A stretch of DNA of 64,000 nucleotides, taken from positions 124,001-188,000 of the forward strand of contig NZ_JAGGQG010000002.1 in the NCBI RefSeq assembly GCF_018613415.1, given 5' to 3'. Position 1 is the stretch's first letter, and each line of letters starts with the position of its first letter. Below are positions 9,344 to 16,908 of the stretch, piece by piece. A program made the translations under genes and the position numbers. A model generated the notes under the pieces. That model was not told the origin of the DNA and made no database searches. It worked only from the letters and a program-made list of their open reading frames with translations. The DNA is from Bacillus sp. ISL-18 (lineage in GTDB: Bacteria > Bacillota > Bacilli > Bacillales > Cytobacillaceae).

Positions 9344-10288
9344 TTGAGCAAGGGGATATTACAGTATGATGTTGGAGAACAAGTTGAATTATACCTTCTA
9401 ATAAAGAGTTCAACAAAGGGAATTGCCAGTAATGGGAAAGCATTTTTGACATTAATTCTGCAAGACCAAAGCGGGGAGATTGAGGCGAAGCTTTGGGATG
9501 CTGGGGCAGAGGATGAAAAGAATTATGCAGCACAGACAATTGTAAAAATACTTGGGGAACTTCAAAACTACCGAGGGAAAAGTCAGTTGAAAATCCGTCA
9601 AATTCGAAAAACGGGCCCTTCTGATGGTGTCAGGCTTGATGATTTTCTTGTGACTGCACCAGTTAGTCAGGAAGAAATGATGAGTAAGTTGACCCAGTAT
9701 ATATTTGAAATGAAAAATCCGAATATCCAAAGGGTCACCCGGCATTTAATAAAAAAGCATCAAAAGGCCTTCTTAGAATATCCTGCAGCAACAAAAAATC
9801 ATCATGAATTTGTTTCAGGGCTCGCCTATCACGTTGTCAGTATGTTGGACTTGGCCAAAGCAATAGCATCCTTATATCCCAGCCTTGATAAGGATTTACT
9901 TTATGCTGGAGTAATTTTGCATGATATGGGAAAGGTTATGGAATTATCAGGACCTGTTTCAACTACCTATACCATTGAAGGGAATTTACTTGGACATATT
10001 ACCATTATGATCACCGAAATCGGAAAGGCAGCTGAGGAACTAGGCATTACAGGAGAAGAAGTATTAATCCTCCAGCACTTGGTTTTAAGCCATCATGGTA
10101 AAGCAGAGTGGGGAAGTCCCAAACCTCCTATGATAAAAGAAGCGGAAATCCTTCATTATATTGATAATCTTGATGCAAAAATGAACATGCTCGACCGGGC
10201 CCTTGAGAGAGTAAAGCCAGGGGAATATACCGAGCGCATATTTGCCTTAGATAACCGTGCCTTTTATAAGCCGGTATTCCATAAGTAA
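9344..10288 (+). CDS. yhaM: 3'-5' exoribonuclease YhaM
   Basis: OB-fold nucleic-acid-binding domain (about residues 10-90, including [17 protein letters not shown]) followed by an HD phosphohydrolase domain with HHEF, HDMGK and HHG metal ligands; 314 aa, the length of B. subtilis YhaM. TTG 9344 is chosen over GTG 9335 because it gives a 9-bp spacing from AAGGGAGA and an N terminus (MSKGIL) matching the family MAKGI. Acts on RNA, and in family members also DNA, with metal ions. Follows sbcE after 55 bp and ends at its own terminator. Confidence 0.92.
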   Translation: MSKGILQYDVGEQVELYLLIKSSTKGIASNGKAFLTLILQDQSGEIEAKLWDAGAEDEKNYAAQTIVKILGELQNYRGKSQLKIRQIRKTGPSDGVRLDDFLVTAPVSQEEMMSKLTQYIFEMKNPNIQRVTRHLIKKHQKAFLEYPAATKNHHEFVSGLAYHVVSMLDLAKAIASLYPSLDKDLLYAGVILHDMGKVMELSGPVSTTYTIEGNLLGHITIMITEIGKAAEELGITGEEVLILQHLVLSHHGKAEWGSPKPPMIKEAEILHYIDNLDAKMNMLDRALERVKPGEYTERIFALDNRAFYKPVFHK

Positions 10289-10291
10289 TAC

Positions 10292-10323
10292 AAAAAAATA
10301 ACCCGATTTGGGTTATTTTTTTT
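10292..10323 (+). terminator. Terminator of yhaM
   Basis: AAAAAATAACCC/GGGTTATTTTTTT around a short GATT loop. Confidence 0.85.
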
Positions 10324-10412
10324 GGGAAAAAGAATAATTTAGGTTCAGATGAAATATGTTGTAGTAAAAGAAAACTAAAGTGGACAAACATTAGTGAAGG
10401 GAGCAGGAGACA

Positions 10413-10601
10413 TTGACGATACCTATTTGGATTTATGCAGTGGTGGCAGGAATAGTAATTAGCGCCCTAATGGCGATTAAAACGGGGCGGGAAGAGCGGC
10501 AAGTAGAAATGGAAAGTATCGAGCGTGAAGGAGAAATTTATATTAAACGACTTGAGCGTGAGAAGGAAAAACGTGAAGAATTGAGAGCACCTGGTGAATA
10601 A
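10413..10601 (+). CDS. yhaL: Sporulation-type small membrane protein YhaL
   Basis: A 62-aa protein with one N-terminal membrane helix (IYAVVAGIVISALMAI) and a highly charged Glu/Lys/Arg tail, as in B. subtilis YhaL. It starts at TTG 10413 behind GGGAGCAGGAGA. Family knowledge links YhaL to sporulation. It converges with prsA across a shared hairpin. An ATG directly after the stop opens a 13-codon basic frame (10602-10643) that I do not call. Confidence 0.8.
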   Translation: MTIPIWIYAVVAGIVISALMAIKTGREERQVEMESIEREGEIYIKRLEREKEKREELRAPGE

Positions 10602-10643
10602 ATGACGGGAAGAAAGCACAGATATAAACGAAAGACATTATAA

Positions 10644-10679
10644 AAAGCGGAAGTCCTGATACGGGCTTCCGCTTTCTTA
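10644..10679. terminator. Bidirectional terminator between yhaL and prsA
   Basis: AAAGCGGAAG pairs with CTTCCGCTTT; T-rich on both sides. Confidence 0.8.
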
Positions 10680-10708
10680 TGGTCATAACGCACTGTATCT
10701 TCGCTTCT

Positions 10709-11581
10709 TTATTGCGCAGGAGGCGTTGTTGGATTTAGAGCATCTTTTAAGTCTTTGTCATTAACTTTTACATCAGCTGCTTTTAACTCGCTCTGCATTG
10801 CTTTGTTAATATCATCACTTGTTAGTTTAGATGATTTGACCTGATATTCAATATCTTTCTTCATTGCATCATAAGACTTCTTCTCTTTTTTCTCAGTAAC
10901 TTGAATGATATGATAACCAAATTGTGTCTTTACTGGTGCACTAATTTCATTTACCTTAAGAGCGTATGCACCTTTAATGAAATCAGCATCGTATTGGTCT
11001 TTATTTGTATTATTGATCGTACCTAGATCACCGCCGTTTTGAGCAGAAGCAGTATCGGTTGAATATTTTTTTGCAAGATCCTCAAATTTTGCACCGCTAT
11101 CAAGCTGTTTCTTAACGTCAAGTGCAGTTTTCTCGTCTTTAACAAGAATATGACGAACCTTAATGTCAGGCTGGTAGGAAGCATAATAATCCTTTAATTC
11201 TTTATCTGTTACCTTAACATTTTTCATTGCAGCTTTTTCTTGTAACATACCGAGTTTCATGGTTTTCTTTAGGTCAGCTTCGTTTTTATAACCGTACTGT
11301 GCAAGAGTCGCATCAAAATTGGTACCAAGCTGTTCTTTTAAGTCGCTCACTTTTGCATTTAACTCTGCATCCGTTACTTTGTACTTTTTAGATAGCACCT
11401 TTTCGTATACAAGTTGTTGAAGGGCTTGCTGACCGTATTTATCCTTCATTGTATTATATAATTCTTCTTGAGTAACATTCCCAGCTTTACTTTCTGCCAC
11501 TTTTTCTGAACTAGTTTGATTACATGCGCCTAGTGCAAGTACACTGCCAGCCATTGTAAGGGCTAAAATCCATTTTTTCAT
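10709..11581 (-). CDS. prsA: Foldase lipoprotein PrsA (peptidyl-prolyl isomerase)
   Basis: Lipoprotein of 290 aa: signal peptide MKKWILALTMAGSVLA with lipobox LGAC, so lipidation is expected at Cys20. The parvulin (PpiC) domain lies around residues 133-225 (RHILVKDEKTA through FGYHIIQVTEKK), flanked by the foldase chaperone segments. It assists folding of secreted proteins at the outer face of the membrane. Shine-Dalgarno AGGAGAG precedes ATG 11581. The 220 bp upstream hold an AT-rich promoter region without a clear operator. Confidence 0.95.
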   Translation of the reverse strand: MKKWILALTMAGSVLALGACNQTSSEKVAESKAGNVTQEELYNTMKDKYGQQALQQLVYEKVLSKKYKVTDAELNAKVSDLKEQLGTNFDATLAQYGYKNEADLKKTMKLGMLQEKAAMKNVKVTDKELKDYYASYQPDIKVRHILVKDEKTALDVKKQLDSGAKFEDLAKKYSTDTASAQNGGDLGTINNTNKDQYDADFIKGAYALKVNEISAPVKTQFGYHIIQVTEKKEKKSYDAMKKDIEYQVKSSKLTSDDINKAMQSELKAADVKVNDKDLKDALNPTTPPAQ

Positions 11582-11801
11582 GCTGAAATCTCTCCTAAAT
11601 AGTTAAATTCTGTGAAAAGGTTTGTCCACAATGTTTACTATAACATAAATGGGTACGGCTGCAAAAATAAAAGTGTACGTGTTTATCGAAATTTCAAACA
11701 AAATAAGCTTCTTGGACTTTTCCATAAAAAATGAGCTAAGTGCCTAAACGAAATGAAACCTTCATGAATAGTATATCTTAGTAAATGAAAAAGGAGGTTT
11801 T

Positions 11802-11891
11802 ATGATGAGTGGAGGATATGGCGGAGGATTTGCTCTAATTGTAGTCCTTTTCATCCTATTGATTATTGTTGGGGCTTCTTGGGTTTATTAA
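11802..11891 (+). CDS. YjcZ-like tiny membrane protein, copy 1
   Basis: A 29-residue peptide starting MMSGGYGGGFALIV: a glycine-rich start and a single membrane helix ending SWVY. It belongs to the tiny-TM Bacillus sporulation family (YjcZ type). AAGGAGG lies 6 bp before the first ATG. A near-identical second copy follows after 33 bp, so a recent tandem duplication is evident at both DNA and protein level. Confidence 0.8.
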   Translation: MMSGGYGGGFALIVVLFILLIIVGASWVY

Positions 11892-11924
11892 TTTAAGAAA
11901 ATGACAATGAGGGGAGGCTAAATT

Positions 11925-12017
11925 ATGTCTGGTGGAGCAGGTTACGGTGGAGGATTTGCATTAATTGTAGTTCTTTTCATCCTATTGATTATCATTGGAG
12001 CTTCTTGGATTTACTAA
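11925..12017 (+). CDS. YjcZ-like tiny membrane protein, copy 2
   Basis: A 30-residue peptide starting MSGGAGYGGGFALIV and ending SWIY, nearly the same as the preceding gene with mostly silent or conservative changes. Shine-Dalgarno GGGGAGG. The pair shares a terminator at 12038-12075, so they are probably cotranscribed. The family is linked to sporulation and spores; no enzymatic role is expected. Confidence 0.8.
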   Translation: MSGGAGYGGGFALIVVLFILLIIIGASWIY

Positions 12018-12037
12018 TAAGAAGTAATAAAAATAAA

Positions 12038-12075
12038 AAGCGATGAGAATTACCTCATCGCTTCGCTTTTTTTAT
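12038..12075 (+). terminator. Terminator after the YjcZ-like pair
   Basis: AAGCGATGAG pairs with CTCATCGCTT, then a T-rich run. Confidence 0.85.
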
Positions 12076-12108
12076 TCTAACCTTTATGATTACATATCCA
12101 TTGATGGA

Positions 12109-12291
12109 TTATGTATAGAGGATTTCTAAGTATGAAGAAATCAATAAAATGGTAATGAGCACATTAATGGTACGGAATACCTTATGCTGGTTTTCTTCCG
12201 GTATCTCTTTTTGGATACAAAGGGAATTAGTCATTTTATTTACATAAAATAAAATAAAAATTGCGAAGACAATAAAAATGGAGATCATCAT
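12109..12291 (-). CDS. Small membrane protein, unknown
   Basis: A 60-aa protein with two hydrophobic segments (ISIFIVFAIFILFYV and INVLITILLISSYLEIL) joined by a charged loop (QKEIPEENQHKVFR). Gene status is supported by an excellent Shine-Dalgarno (GGGAGGG, 5 bp before ATG 12291) and by fitting between the neighbours without overlap. I do not recognise a family. The 276 bp between this gene and yhaI are AT-rich, and I see nothing else in them. Confidence 0.6.
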   Translation of the reverse strand: MMISIFIVFAIFILFYVNKMTNSLCIQKEIPEENQHKVFRTINVLITILLISSYLEILYT

Positions 12292-12567
12292 TGATTCCCT
12301 CCCCAGATGGTTTACTAATGTTTCTTCAGCGATATGTTTCCCAAATATCCCTGGTGAAGCTTTTAATCGCTCGCTTCCACTTTTTTATACAATATCAAAA
12401 AAAATAAAAAAAAGATAGTAAAAAAGAATGGAAGTTTTCTAGAACTTTATGGAGTCGAAATATTTGCAATTATTTTTTCGATTATAAGACAAAAAGGTTT
12501 ACCCATCCCTTTAAAAGGTGAATAATGAACATAGGTAAAGTAAGGTAATGAAAAGAGGCGTTAAAGT

Positions 12568-12903
12568 ATGAATGAACAGGACCTTCTGCACAGGATTAAT
12601 CTTCTTGAATTTCATCAAAGGCTGTTAATTAAATTGCTAAGCCATCCTAATAATGACTTTTATCGGCTAATCATTGAAAACGGGCTTTCAGAACGGGAAG
12701 TCAACAATTTCTACCATTTGTGTGATGAATTAACCGTGAAACTGGCAGAACAAAAAGCGGAAGGCTTCGTTCATTTCCATCCGCTTCTTAATCAATTATC
12801 AGCTGAGCTGCCTGCCCATTTAAAAATGGAAGAGGTCGTGAAGGCCTGCTTACAGCAAAAATTGTTTGAGCCTCTTTTTTTGGAGCTGCGAAAATATCTA
12901 TAA
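12568..12903 (+). CDS. yhaI: YhaI family protein (DUF1878)
   Basis: A 111-aa soluble, mainly helical protein matching B. subtilis YhaI in length and in the start MNEQDLLHRINLLEFHQ. Function unknown. Shine-Dalgarno AGAGGCG. It converges with hpr just 7 bp away, as in B. subtilis where yhaI neighbours hpr. Confidence 0.75.
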   Translation: MNEQDLLHRINLLEFHQRLLIKLLSHPNNDFYRLIIENGLSEREVNNFYHLCDELTVKLAEQKAEGFVHFHPLLNQLSAELPAHLKMEEVVKACLQQKLFEPLFLELRKYL

Positions 12904-12910
12904 GGGCATT

Positions 12911-13486
12911 TTAAACTAGGTTTTGTTCCGTCTTTTTTACTTTTTTCAATGTGCCATTTTCTTCAACAAACTCACTTTCAATATTATGGAAAGAGCGTTC
13001 AAAGATTTCCATAAAATCTTCGCCATAAATGTTACGGACAATGGCCATCATTTCAATTATTTCTGGAAATTTACCATATAAATCTCGAAGTGGTAACGCC
13101 CCTGAATAAACTGCATTTTCTTTTGGCTGATAGGTTTCCATTGATTGAAGCAGAATCTCTTCACCTTTGACTGTCAGTTGAATATAGGTATTTCGCTTGT
13201 CATTTTCCTTTTTAGAAAAATTTAGCAAACCTCGTTCTTCTAACTTTTTTGAAAAATTAAAAGCTGTTGAGACATGCATGACCCCAAATTTTGCCACGTC
13301 AGAGATGGAAGCTCCATTCAAATGATAAGCGATCCAGAGAATATGATGTTCATTAATATTTAAATCATAGGGTTTAATCCATTGCTGCCAATCTTTTTCA
13401 ATTGATTTCCAGAGCGCTTTACTTAATTGAGTAATACGCTGACTAAAAATCATTGCTTCCTTTAACGAATATTGTTTCTCAGTCAT
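12911..13486 (-). CDS. hpr: MarR-family transition-state regulator Hpr (ScoC)
   Basis: Winged-helix MarR-type DNA-binding protein. The stretch [16 protein letters not shown] and the recognition region ([29 protein letters not shown], in part) match B. subtilis Hpr almost residue for residue, so it probably represses proteases, peptide transport and sporulation genes. The longer frame begins at GTG 13498, but ATG 13486 has AGGTGA eight bases upstream and gives a 191-aa protein; I prefer it. The C-terminal tail beyond about residue 165 is charged and variable. Confidence 0.93.
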   Translation of the reverse strand: MTEKQYSLKEAMIFSQRITQLSKALWKSIEKDWQQWIKPYDLNINEHHILWIAYHLNGASISDVAKFGVMHVSTAFNFSKKLEERGLLNFSKKENDKRNTYIQLTVKGEEILLQSMETYQPKENAVYSGALPLRDLYGKFPEIIEMMAIVRNIYGEDFMEIFERSFHNIESEFVEENGTLKKVKKTEQNLV

Positions 13487-13655
13487 CCCCATTTTCACCT
13501 ACTTTTAATTTCTCTTTTTATCATTATGCCAATAAAATAAAAATTAATAAAGTATAAATTCACAAAATTTTTAGAAATTGCACAATTTTTATCTTGATTT
13601 TATGTTCTTTTAGTAAAATCTACTTGATATGATGTTTAAAAGGGTAGTTAGATTA

Positions 13656-14015
13656 TTAATTATTATCTGAAATTTCATCTTCCAATTCTTGAATGGTATC
13701 TTTCATTTCACTAATTTCTTTTTGAATCCGCTCCTGTTGAGGGCTTACTTCTTCTTCCCAGTGTGCAAGGGCTGATTTTACTTCTGTTAAAAATGTTGAA
13801 ATCTGTGCACGTCCTTCTTTTGATGCATGAATAGCAGAGTTTTTTAGCTCCAATAAGTTCTTCTGTATGACTTGTAATTGATTTAGTACACTCTGCGTAT
13901 TTTTCTTCATTTTCCCTCTGGTTACTTTACCTGAATTTGGCGCAGTCAGTAATACACTAACTCCGGCAGCAAGCCCTCCTGTCATAAATCCGTATAGAAA
14001 TGATCTAACTTTCAT
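13656..14015 (-). CDS. yhaH: YtxH-domain general stress protein YhaH
   Basis: A 119-aa protein with one N-terminal membrane/glycine-rich segment (MKVRSFLYGFMTGGLAAGVSVLL) followed by APNSGK and a long amphipathic coiled-coil tail. This is the YtxH architecture. The in-frame TTG at 14033 would place GGAGG inside the gene, so ATG 14015 is used. Members of this family are usually under SigB stress control; I did not find a convincing SigB promoter. Confidence 0.82.
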   Translation of the reverse strand: MKVRSFLYGFMTGGLAAGVSVLLTAPNSGKVTRGKMKKNTQSVLNQLQVIQKNLLELKNSAIHASKEGRAQISTFLTEVKSALAHWEEEVSPQQERIQKEISEMKDTIQELEDEISDNN

Positions 14016-14180
14016 TTTACTTACTACCTCCAAATTGGCTATTTTAAAAAAATTTTCCTGTATAGAGTAATTCCCTCTACCTTTTCCCCTTAAACAAGTC
14101 CTTCATAGGAATGGACGATAACTCATATAAATAGTTACAACTATTGTTCGATAAGGATTCAAGTAGGGAGGAACAAAGGG

Positions 14181-14372
14181 ATGAAGACTGCAGCGGTAAT
14201 TCTTTTTATTTTAAGTGCGTTCCTGCTCTTTGGCACACTTAAATATTTGGTTGAGTTAAAAAGACCTGGTGTATATCCACCAAAACAAGTCTTAAAGAAA
14301 AGAGCAGCCGGGCTAGCCGGATTTGCCTGTATTTGTTTATTAATTGCGTTGTCTCTGTCGTATTTTCTCTAG
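14181..14372 (+). CDS. Small two-helix membrane protein, unknown
   Basis: A 63-aa protein with two hydrophobic segments (AVILFILSAFLLFGTLKYL and LAGFACICLLIALSLSYF) separated by a basic loop. A good Shine-Dalgarno (AGGGAGG) precedes ATG 14181 and a bidirectional terminator follows. Lies between yhaH and trpP. I do not recognise the family. Confidence 0.65.
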   Translation: MKTAAVILFILSAFLLFGTLKYLVELKRPGVYPPKQVLKKRAAGLAGFACICLLIALSLSYFL

Positions 14373-14383
14373 AAGTAATTTAA

Positions 14384-14410
14384 GAAAAGAACCCCAGAGG
14401 GTTCTTTTTC
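14384..14410. terminator. Bidirectional terminator between the small membrane gene and trpP
   Basis: AAAAGAACCC/GGGTTCTTTT around a short CAGA loop, T-rich on both exits. Confidence 0.85.
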
Positions 14411-14427
14411 TTAACAGATCCCGTGAA

Positions 14428-14955
14428 TTATTTCTGAATCATGGAAGCTGTTGTTAATTTAGTTCTCTTAACAATCGATTGAGCTACTGGATACAAAATA
14501 ACCATAACGACCGTATTTAGAACAGTTGCAGGTAATACAGCGGCTAAGAATAAAGCTGTAAATGGGGCAGGTAAGCTTGCAATAAAGAAGGCTGCACCTA
14601 AAAATACAGTTCCTGATACCAAAGTACCAATTGCTGTTAAGACTCCTACACTAATAATCGAATTCCGGTATTTGTTTAAGGCTAAAAATAAACCGAAAAA
14701 GACTAATGCAGTAATCGGCTTTTCGATGATATTTGGAATTGTTCCTCCAGGAAAACTTGTTGTGATGCCAGACAATACACCCGTTACAATCGCGAGCAGC
14801 ATGACACTTTTTATCTCTGGAATAAGAATAATTCCTAAAAACATCATGGCAAGCATCATATCCGGCTTAATACTAAGGAATGCTGGCATTACTGTATGCA
14901 ATACAACCCCTATCCCCGCTAAAAGTGCTAAAACGACAAGATTCTTTGTATTCAT
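14428..14955 (-). CDS. trpP: Tryptophan transporter TrpP
   Basis: A 175-aa integral membrane protein with five to six helices, matching B. subtilis TrpP (YhaG) in length and in motifs such as LSIKPDMMLAMMF and the loop FPGGTIPN. It imports tryptophan. The leader carries a textbook array of GAG/UAG triplets for the TRAP protein, running up to the start codon, which independently supports the assignment. Confidence 0.93.
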   Translation of the reverse strand: MNTKNLVVLALLAGIGVVLHTVMPAFLSIKPDMMLAMMFLGIILIPEIKSVMLLAIVTGVLSGITTSFPGGTIPNIIEKPITALVFFGLFLALNKYRNSIISVGVLTAIGTLVSGTVFLGAAFFIASLPAPFTALFLAAVLPATVLNTVVMVILYPVAQSIVKRTKLTTASMIQK

Positions 14956-14957
14956 TT

Positions 14958-14995
14958 CTCATCTCTCCTCTGCTATCCTAAGCTATTTGTTTCTC
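14958..14995 (-). promoter_or_regulatory. TRAP-binding site in the trpP leader
   Basis: Reading the minus strand toward the trpP ATG (14955), six triplets occur in exact 5-nt register: TAG, TAG, TAG, GAG, GAG, GAG (14983-85, 14978-80, 14973-75, 14968-70, 14963-65, 14958-60), each separated by two bases. One more GAG in register (14993-95) lies beyond one non-matching slot. The last GAGs include the Shine-Dalgarno, so tryptophan-loaded TRAP would block translation, as known for B. subtilis trpP. Confidence 0.9.
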
Positions 14996-15109
14996 CTGCA
15001 GTGCACTCATTGCCTGCAGCGAGAAACTTACACCCATTATACCATATTACGATAATATTTTTAAAGAAGTAATTTTCAGAAAATTTATGTTTAACCCTTG
15101 TTAAATGAA

Positions 15110-15529
15110 CTATAGTTGTTTGTGAATCTTTGAAGCCATGTCCTGTAACATTTGTGGGGTATAATCACTTTGATTGTTTTTCCATACAGCGCCGAAGCCA
15201 TCACCTTTTCCATAGCGCGGGATCAAATGCAAATGGAAGTGAAAGACAGATTGTCCTGCATGTTCACCATTATTATTAATGGAGTTTAACCCGATAGGTT
15301 CAAATTCCTGTTTTAAAGCATTGGCAATAGAAGGTACCACTTCGTATAGGTTTCGGGCAATTTCAGGTGTTAACTCATATAAGTTTTCTTTATGTATTTT
15401 CGGAATAACAAGGGTATGGCCTTTTGTTACTTGACTGATATCTAAAAAGGCTAAAACATGTTCATTCTCAAAAACTTTGGCAGCTGGAATTTCTCCATTT
15501 ACAATCTTACAAAAAATACAATCACTCAT
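15110..15529 (-). CDS. hit: HIT-family nucleotide-binding protein Hit
   Basis: A 139-aa histidine-triad protein. The HxHxHxx active-site motif appears as HFHLHLIPR, and the N-terminal CIFCKIVNGEIPA is standard for the Hint branch with a CxxC zinc site. It hydrolyses nucleoside phosphoramidates or similar. Encoded opposite ecsABC, the same neighbourhood as in B. subtilis. Confidence 0.93.
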   Translation of the reverse strand: MSDCIFCKIVNGEIPAAKVFENEHVLAFLDISQVTKGHTLVIPKIHKENLYELTPEIARNLYEVVPSIANALKQEFEPIGLNSINNNGEHAGQSVFHFHLHLIPRYGKGDGFGAVWKNNQSDYTPQMLQDMASKIHKQL

Positions 15530-15570
15530 ACATACAGCCCCTTTTAAAAATGTTTGTATTATTTTACCAT

Positions 15571-15608
15571 GAAAAATAGGAAAAAGACAGGATCCGCGTG
15601 GAATCCTG
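15571..15608 (-). terminator. Minus-strand terminator just upstream of hit
   Basis: CAGGAT (15588-15593) pairs with ATCCTG (15603-15608). On the minus strand the stem is followed by TCTTTTTCC and more T. It implies a minus-strand transcript that ends before hit, arising in the hit-ecsA gap. Confidence 0.6.
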
Positions 15609-15639
15609 CCTTCCCGAAGGGGAATGCTTCAAATCTGCG

Positions 15640-15980
15640 TTCATTTAGGAATGTTCTTTGATAAACACCTCATTTTTCATAGAGTGTTTTTTTTATAAAG
15701 ATACATCATTGTTCAAGCTGACCATCCCCTATATGTTTTTATTGGTTACCTAACCTTTAAAAACGGGTTGTGATCTGCGGTAAACACCTCATTTTCCGTT
15801 TATTTTTAAAGATAAACAGTTGAGTGTTACTTGAACTCTAAATGGTTACCATGCACATTGTACAAAACAACCATCCCCTTATCTGAAACGAATAGAAGCT
15901 CACTTGTTTGAAAGGAAATTGTCTTTAGCAGACACCTCATCTCAAATTTTGATGAATCACTTCATCGGAATAAGTTATTT
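15640..15980. repeat. Three degenerate tandem repeats in the hit-ecsA gap
   Basis: The 638-bp gap 15530-16167 has no normal gene but contains three related units. Each has ACACCTCAT on the plus strand (15665-15673, 15784-15792, 15932-15940). Two also have ACCATCCCC 62-63 bp upstream (15870 and 15721). On the minus strand each unit begins ATGAGGTGT (M-R-C-L). Only the unit starting at 15940 stays open, for 37 codons (15940-15827, ending GNHLEFK); the others hit stops after 10-11 codons. No Shine-Dalgarno precedes them. Could be decayed small genes, a multi-copy RNA, or a dispersed intergenic repeat. Confidence 0.6.
15827..15940 (-). other. Possible 37-codon reading frame in the repeat region
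   Basis: Open from ATG 15940 to TAA 15827, encoding a peptide beginning MRCLLKTISFQTSELLF. There is no Shine-Dalgarno, and an in-frame stop lies 8 codons upstream. Its only support is partial conservation with the two degenerate copies downstream. Not called as a gene. Confidence 0.3.
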
Positions 15981-16086
15981 CCCCTTCGAATATTATGATG
16001 TCCGTTTGTTAAAGTTTTATTCCAAAAAGATAAGAAAAATTGAATTTCTATTTTTTACGGTTGTTATTTGTTAAAATTAAATAAAT

Positions 16087-16126
16087 GAATTCACGTTTTT
16101 GAATTCATGAATACATAGATGAATTC
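16087..16126 (+). repeat. Three GAATTC-containing repeats before ecsA
   Basis: GAATTC occurs at three closely spaced sites, two of them in a TGAATTCA context, about 40-80 bp before the ecsA start, in very AT-rich DNA. Placement in the likely promoter or leader suggests a binding site; nothing identifies the factor. Confidence 0.35.
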
Positions 16127-16167
16127 TTTCTGATCACGATAAACTTGAAATGGAAGGACGTTTGGGA

Positions 16168-16908
16168 ATGGCTTTATTAAAAATTGATCATTTAGTCGGT
16201 GGCTATACGAGAAATCCTGTCTTAAAAGATGTTTCCTTTGACGTAAAAGAAAAGGAGATTGTTGGGCTAATTGGGCTAAATGGAGCAGGGAAAAGTACAA
16301 CCATTAAACATATTATCGGGCTTATGGAACCTCATAAAGGTACGATTCAAATTAATGGCCAGTCCTTTATGGAAAATAAGGAAGCCTATCGCCGTTTATT
16401 TACGTTTGTTCCAGAGACACCGGTTTTATATGAGGAACTTACTCTAGACGAGCACTTGAGGTTAACCGCCATGGCCTATGGTTTAGATGAACCTGCCTTT
16501 AAAGAAAGGATTTCTCCGTTGCTTTCCGAATTTCGGATGGAAAAACGCTTAAAATGGTTTCCAGCTCATTTCTCAAAGGGGATGAAACAAAAGGTCATGA
16601 TTATGTGTGCCTTTTTGGTTCAGCCCTCCCTTTACATTGTGGATGAGCCTTTTGTTGGACTAGATCCACTTGGAATTCAATCACTTCTTGATCTAATGAA
16701 AAAGATGAAAGAGAACGGTGCAGGAATATTAATGTCAACCCATATTCTTGCAACAGCTGAGAAGTACTGTGATCGCTTTGTCATTCTCCATGAAGGGAAA
16801 ATTCGGGCTAAAGGCACACTGTCAGAATTAAGGGAACAGTTTTCGATGCCCACAGCTTCTTTGGATGATTTGTATATTCAATTAACAAAGGAAGAAAATT
16901 ATGTTTGA
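16168..16908 (+). CDS. ecsA: ABC transporter ATP-binding protein EcsA
   Basis: A 246-aa ATPase: Walker A GLNGAGKST, signature FSKGMKQK, Walker B LYIVDEPFVGLDP, switch His in STHILA. Partner of EcsB; in B. subtilis the Ecs exporter affects intramembrane protease RasP, secretion and competence. Start ATG 16168 follows GGAAGGACG; an in-frame ATG at 16150 precedes the Shine-Dalgarno. Overlaps ecsB by 8 bp. Confidence 0.95.
   Translation: MALLKIDHLVGGYTRNPVLKDVSFDVKEKEIVGLIGLNGAGKSTTIKHIIGLMEPHKGTIQINGQSFMENKEAYRRLFTFVPETPVLYEELTLDEHLRLTAMAYGLDEPAFKERISPLLSEFRMEKRLKWFPAHFSKGMKQKVMIMCAFLVQPSLYIVDEPFVGLDPLGIQSLLDLMKKMKENGAGILMSTHILATAEKYCDRFVILHEGKIRAKGTLSELREQFSMPTASLDDLYIQLTKEENYV

Noticed and set aside
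10602..10643. 13-codon basic frame directly after yhaL
   Set aside because: Too short, no independent ribosome site, ends at the terminator; no conservation evidence.
14672..15055. 127-codon plus-strand frame across trpP
   Set aside because: It is antisense to trpP and its leader, has no ribosome site and an unnatural composition.
15900..16100. Riboswitch in the ecsA leader
   Set aside because: No known aptamer consensus could be recognised; the region is described as repeats only.
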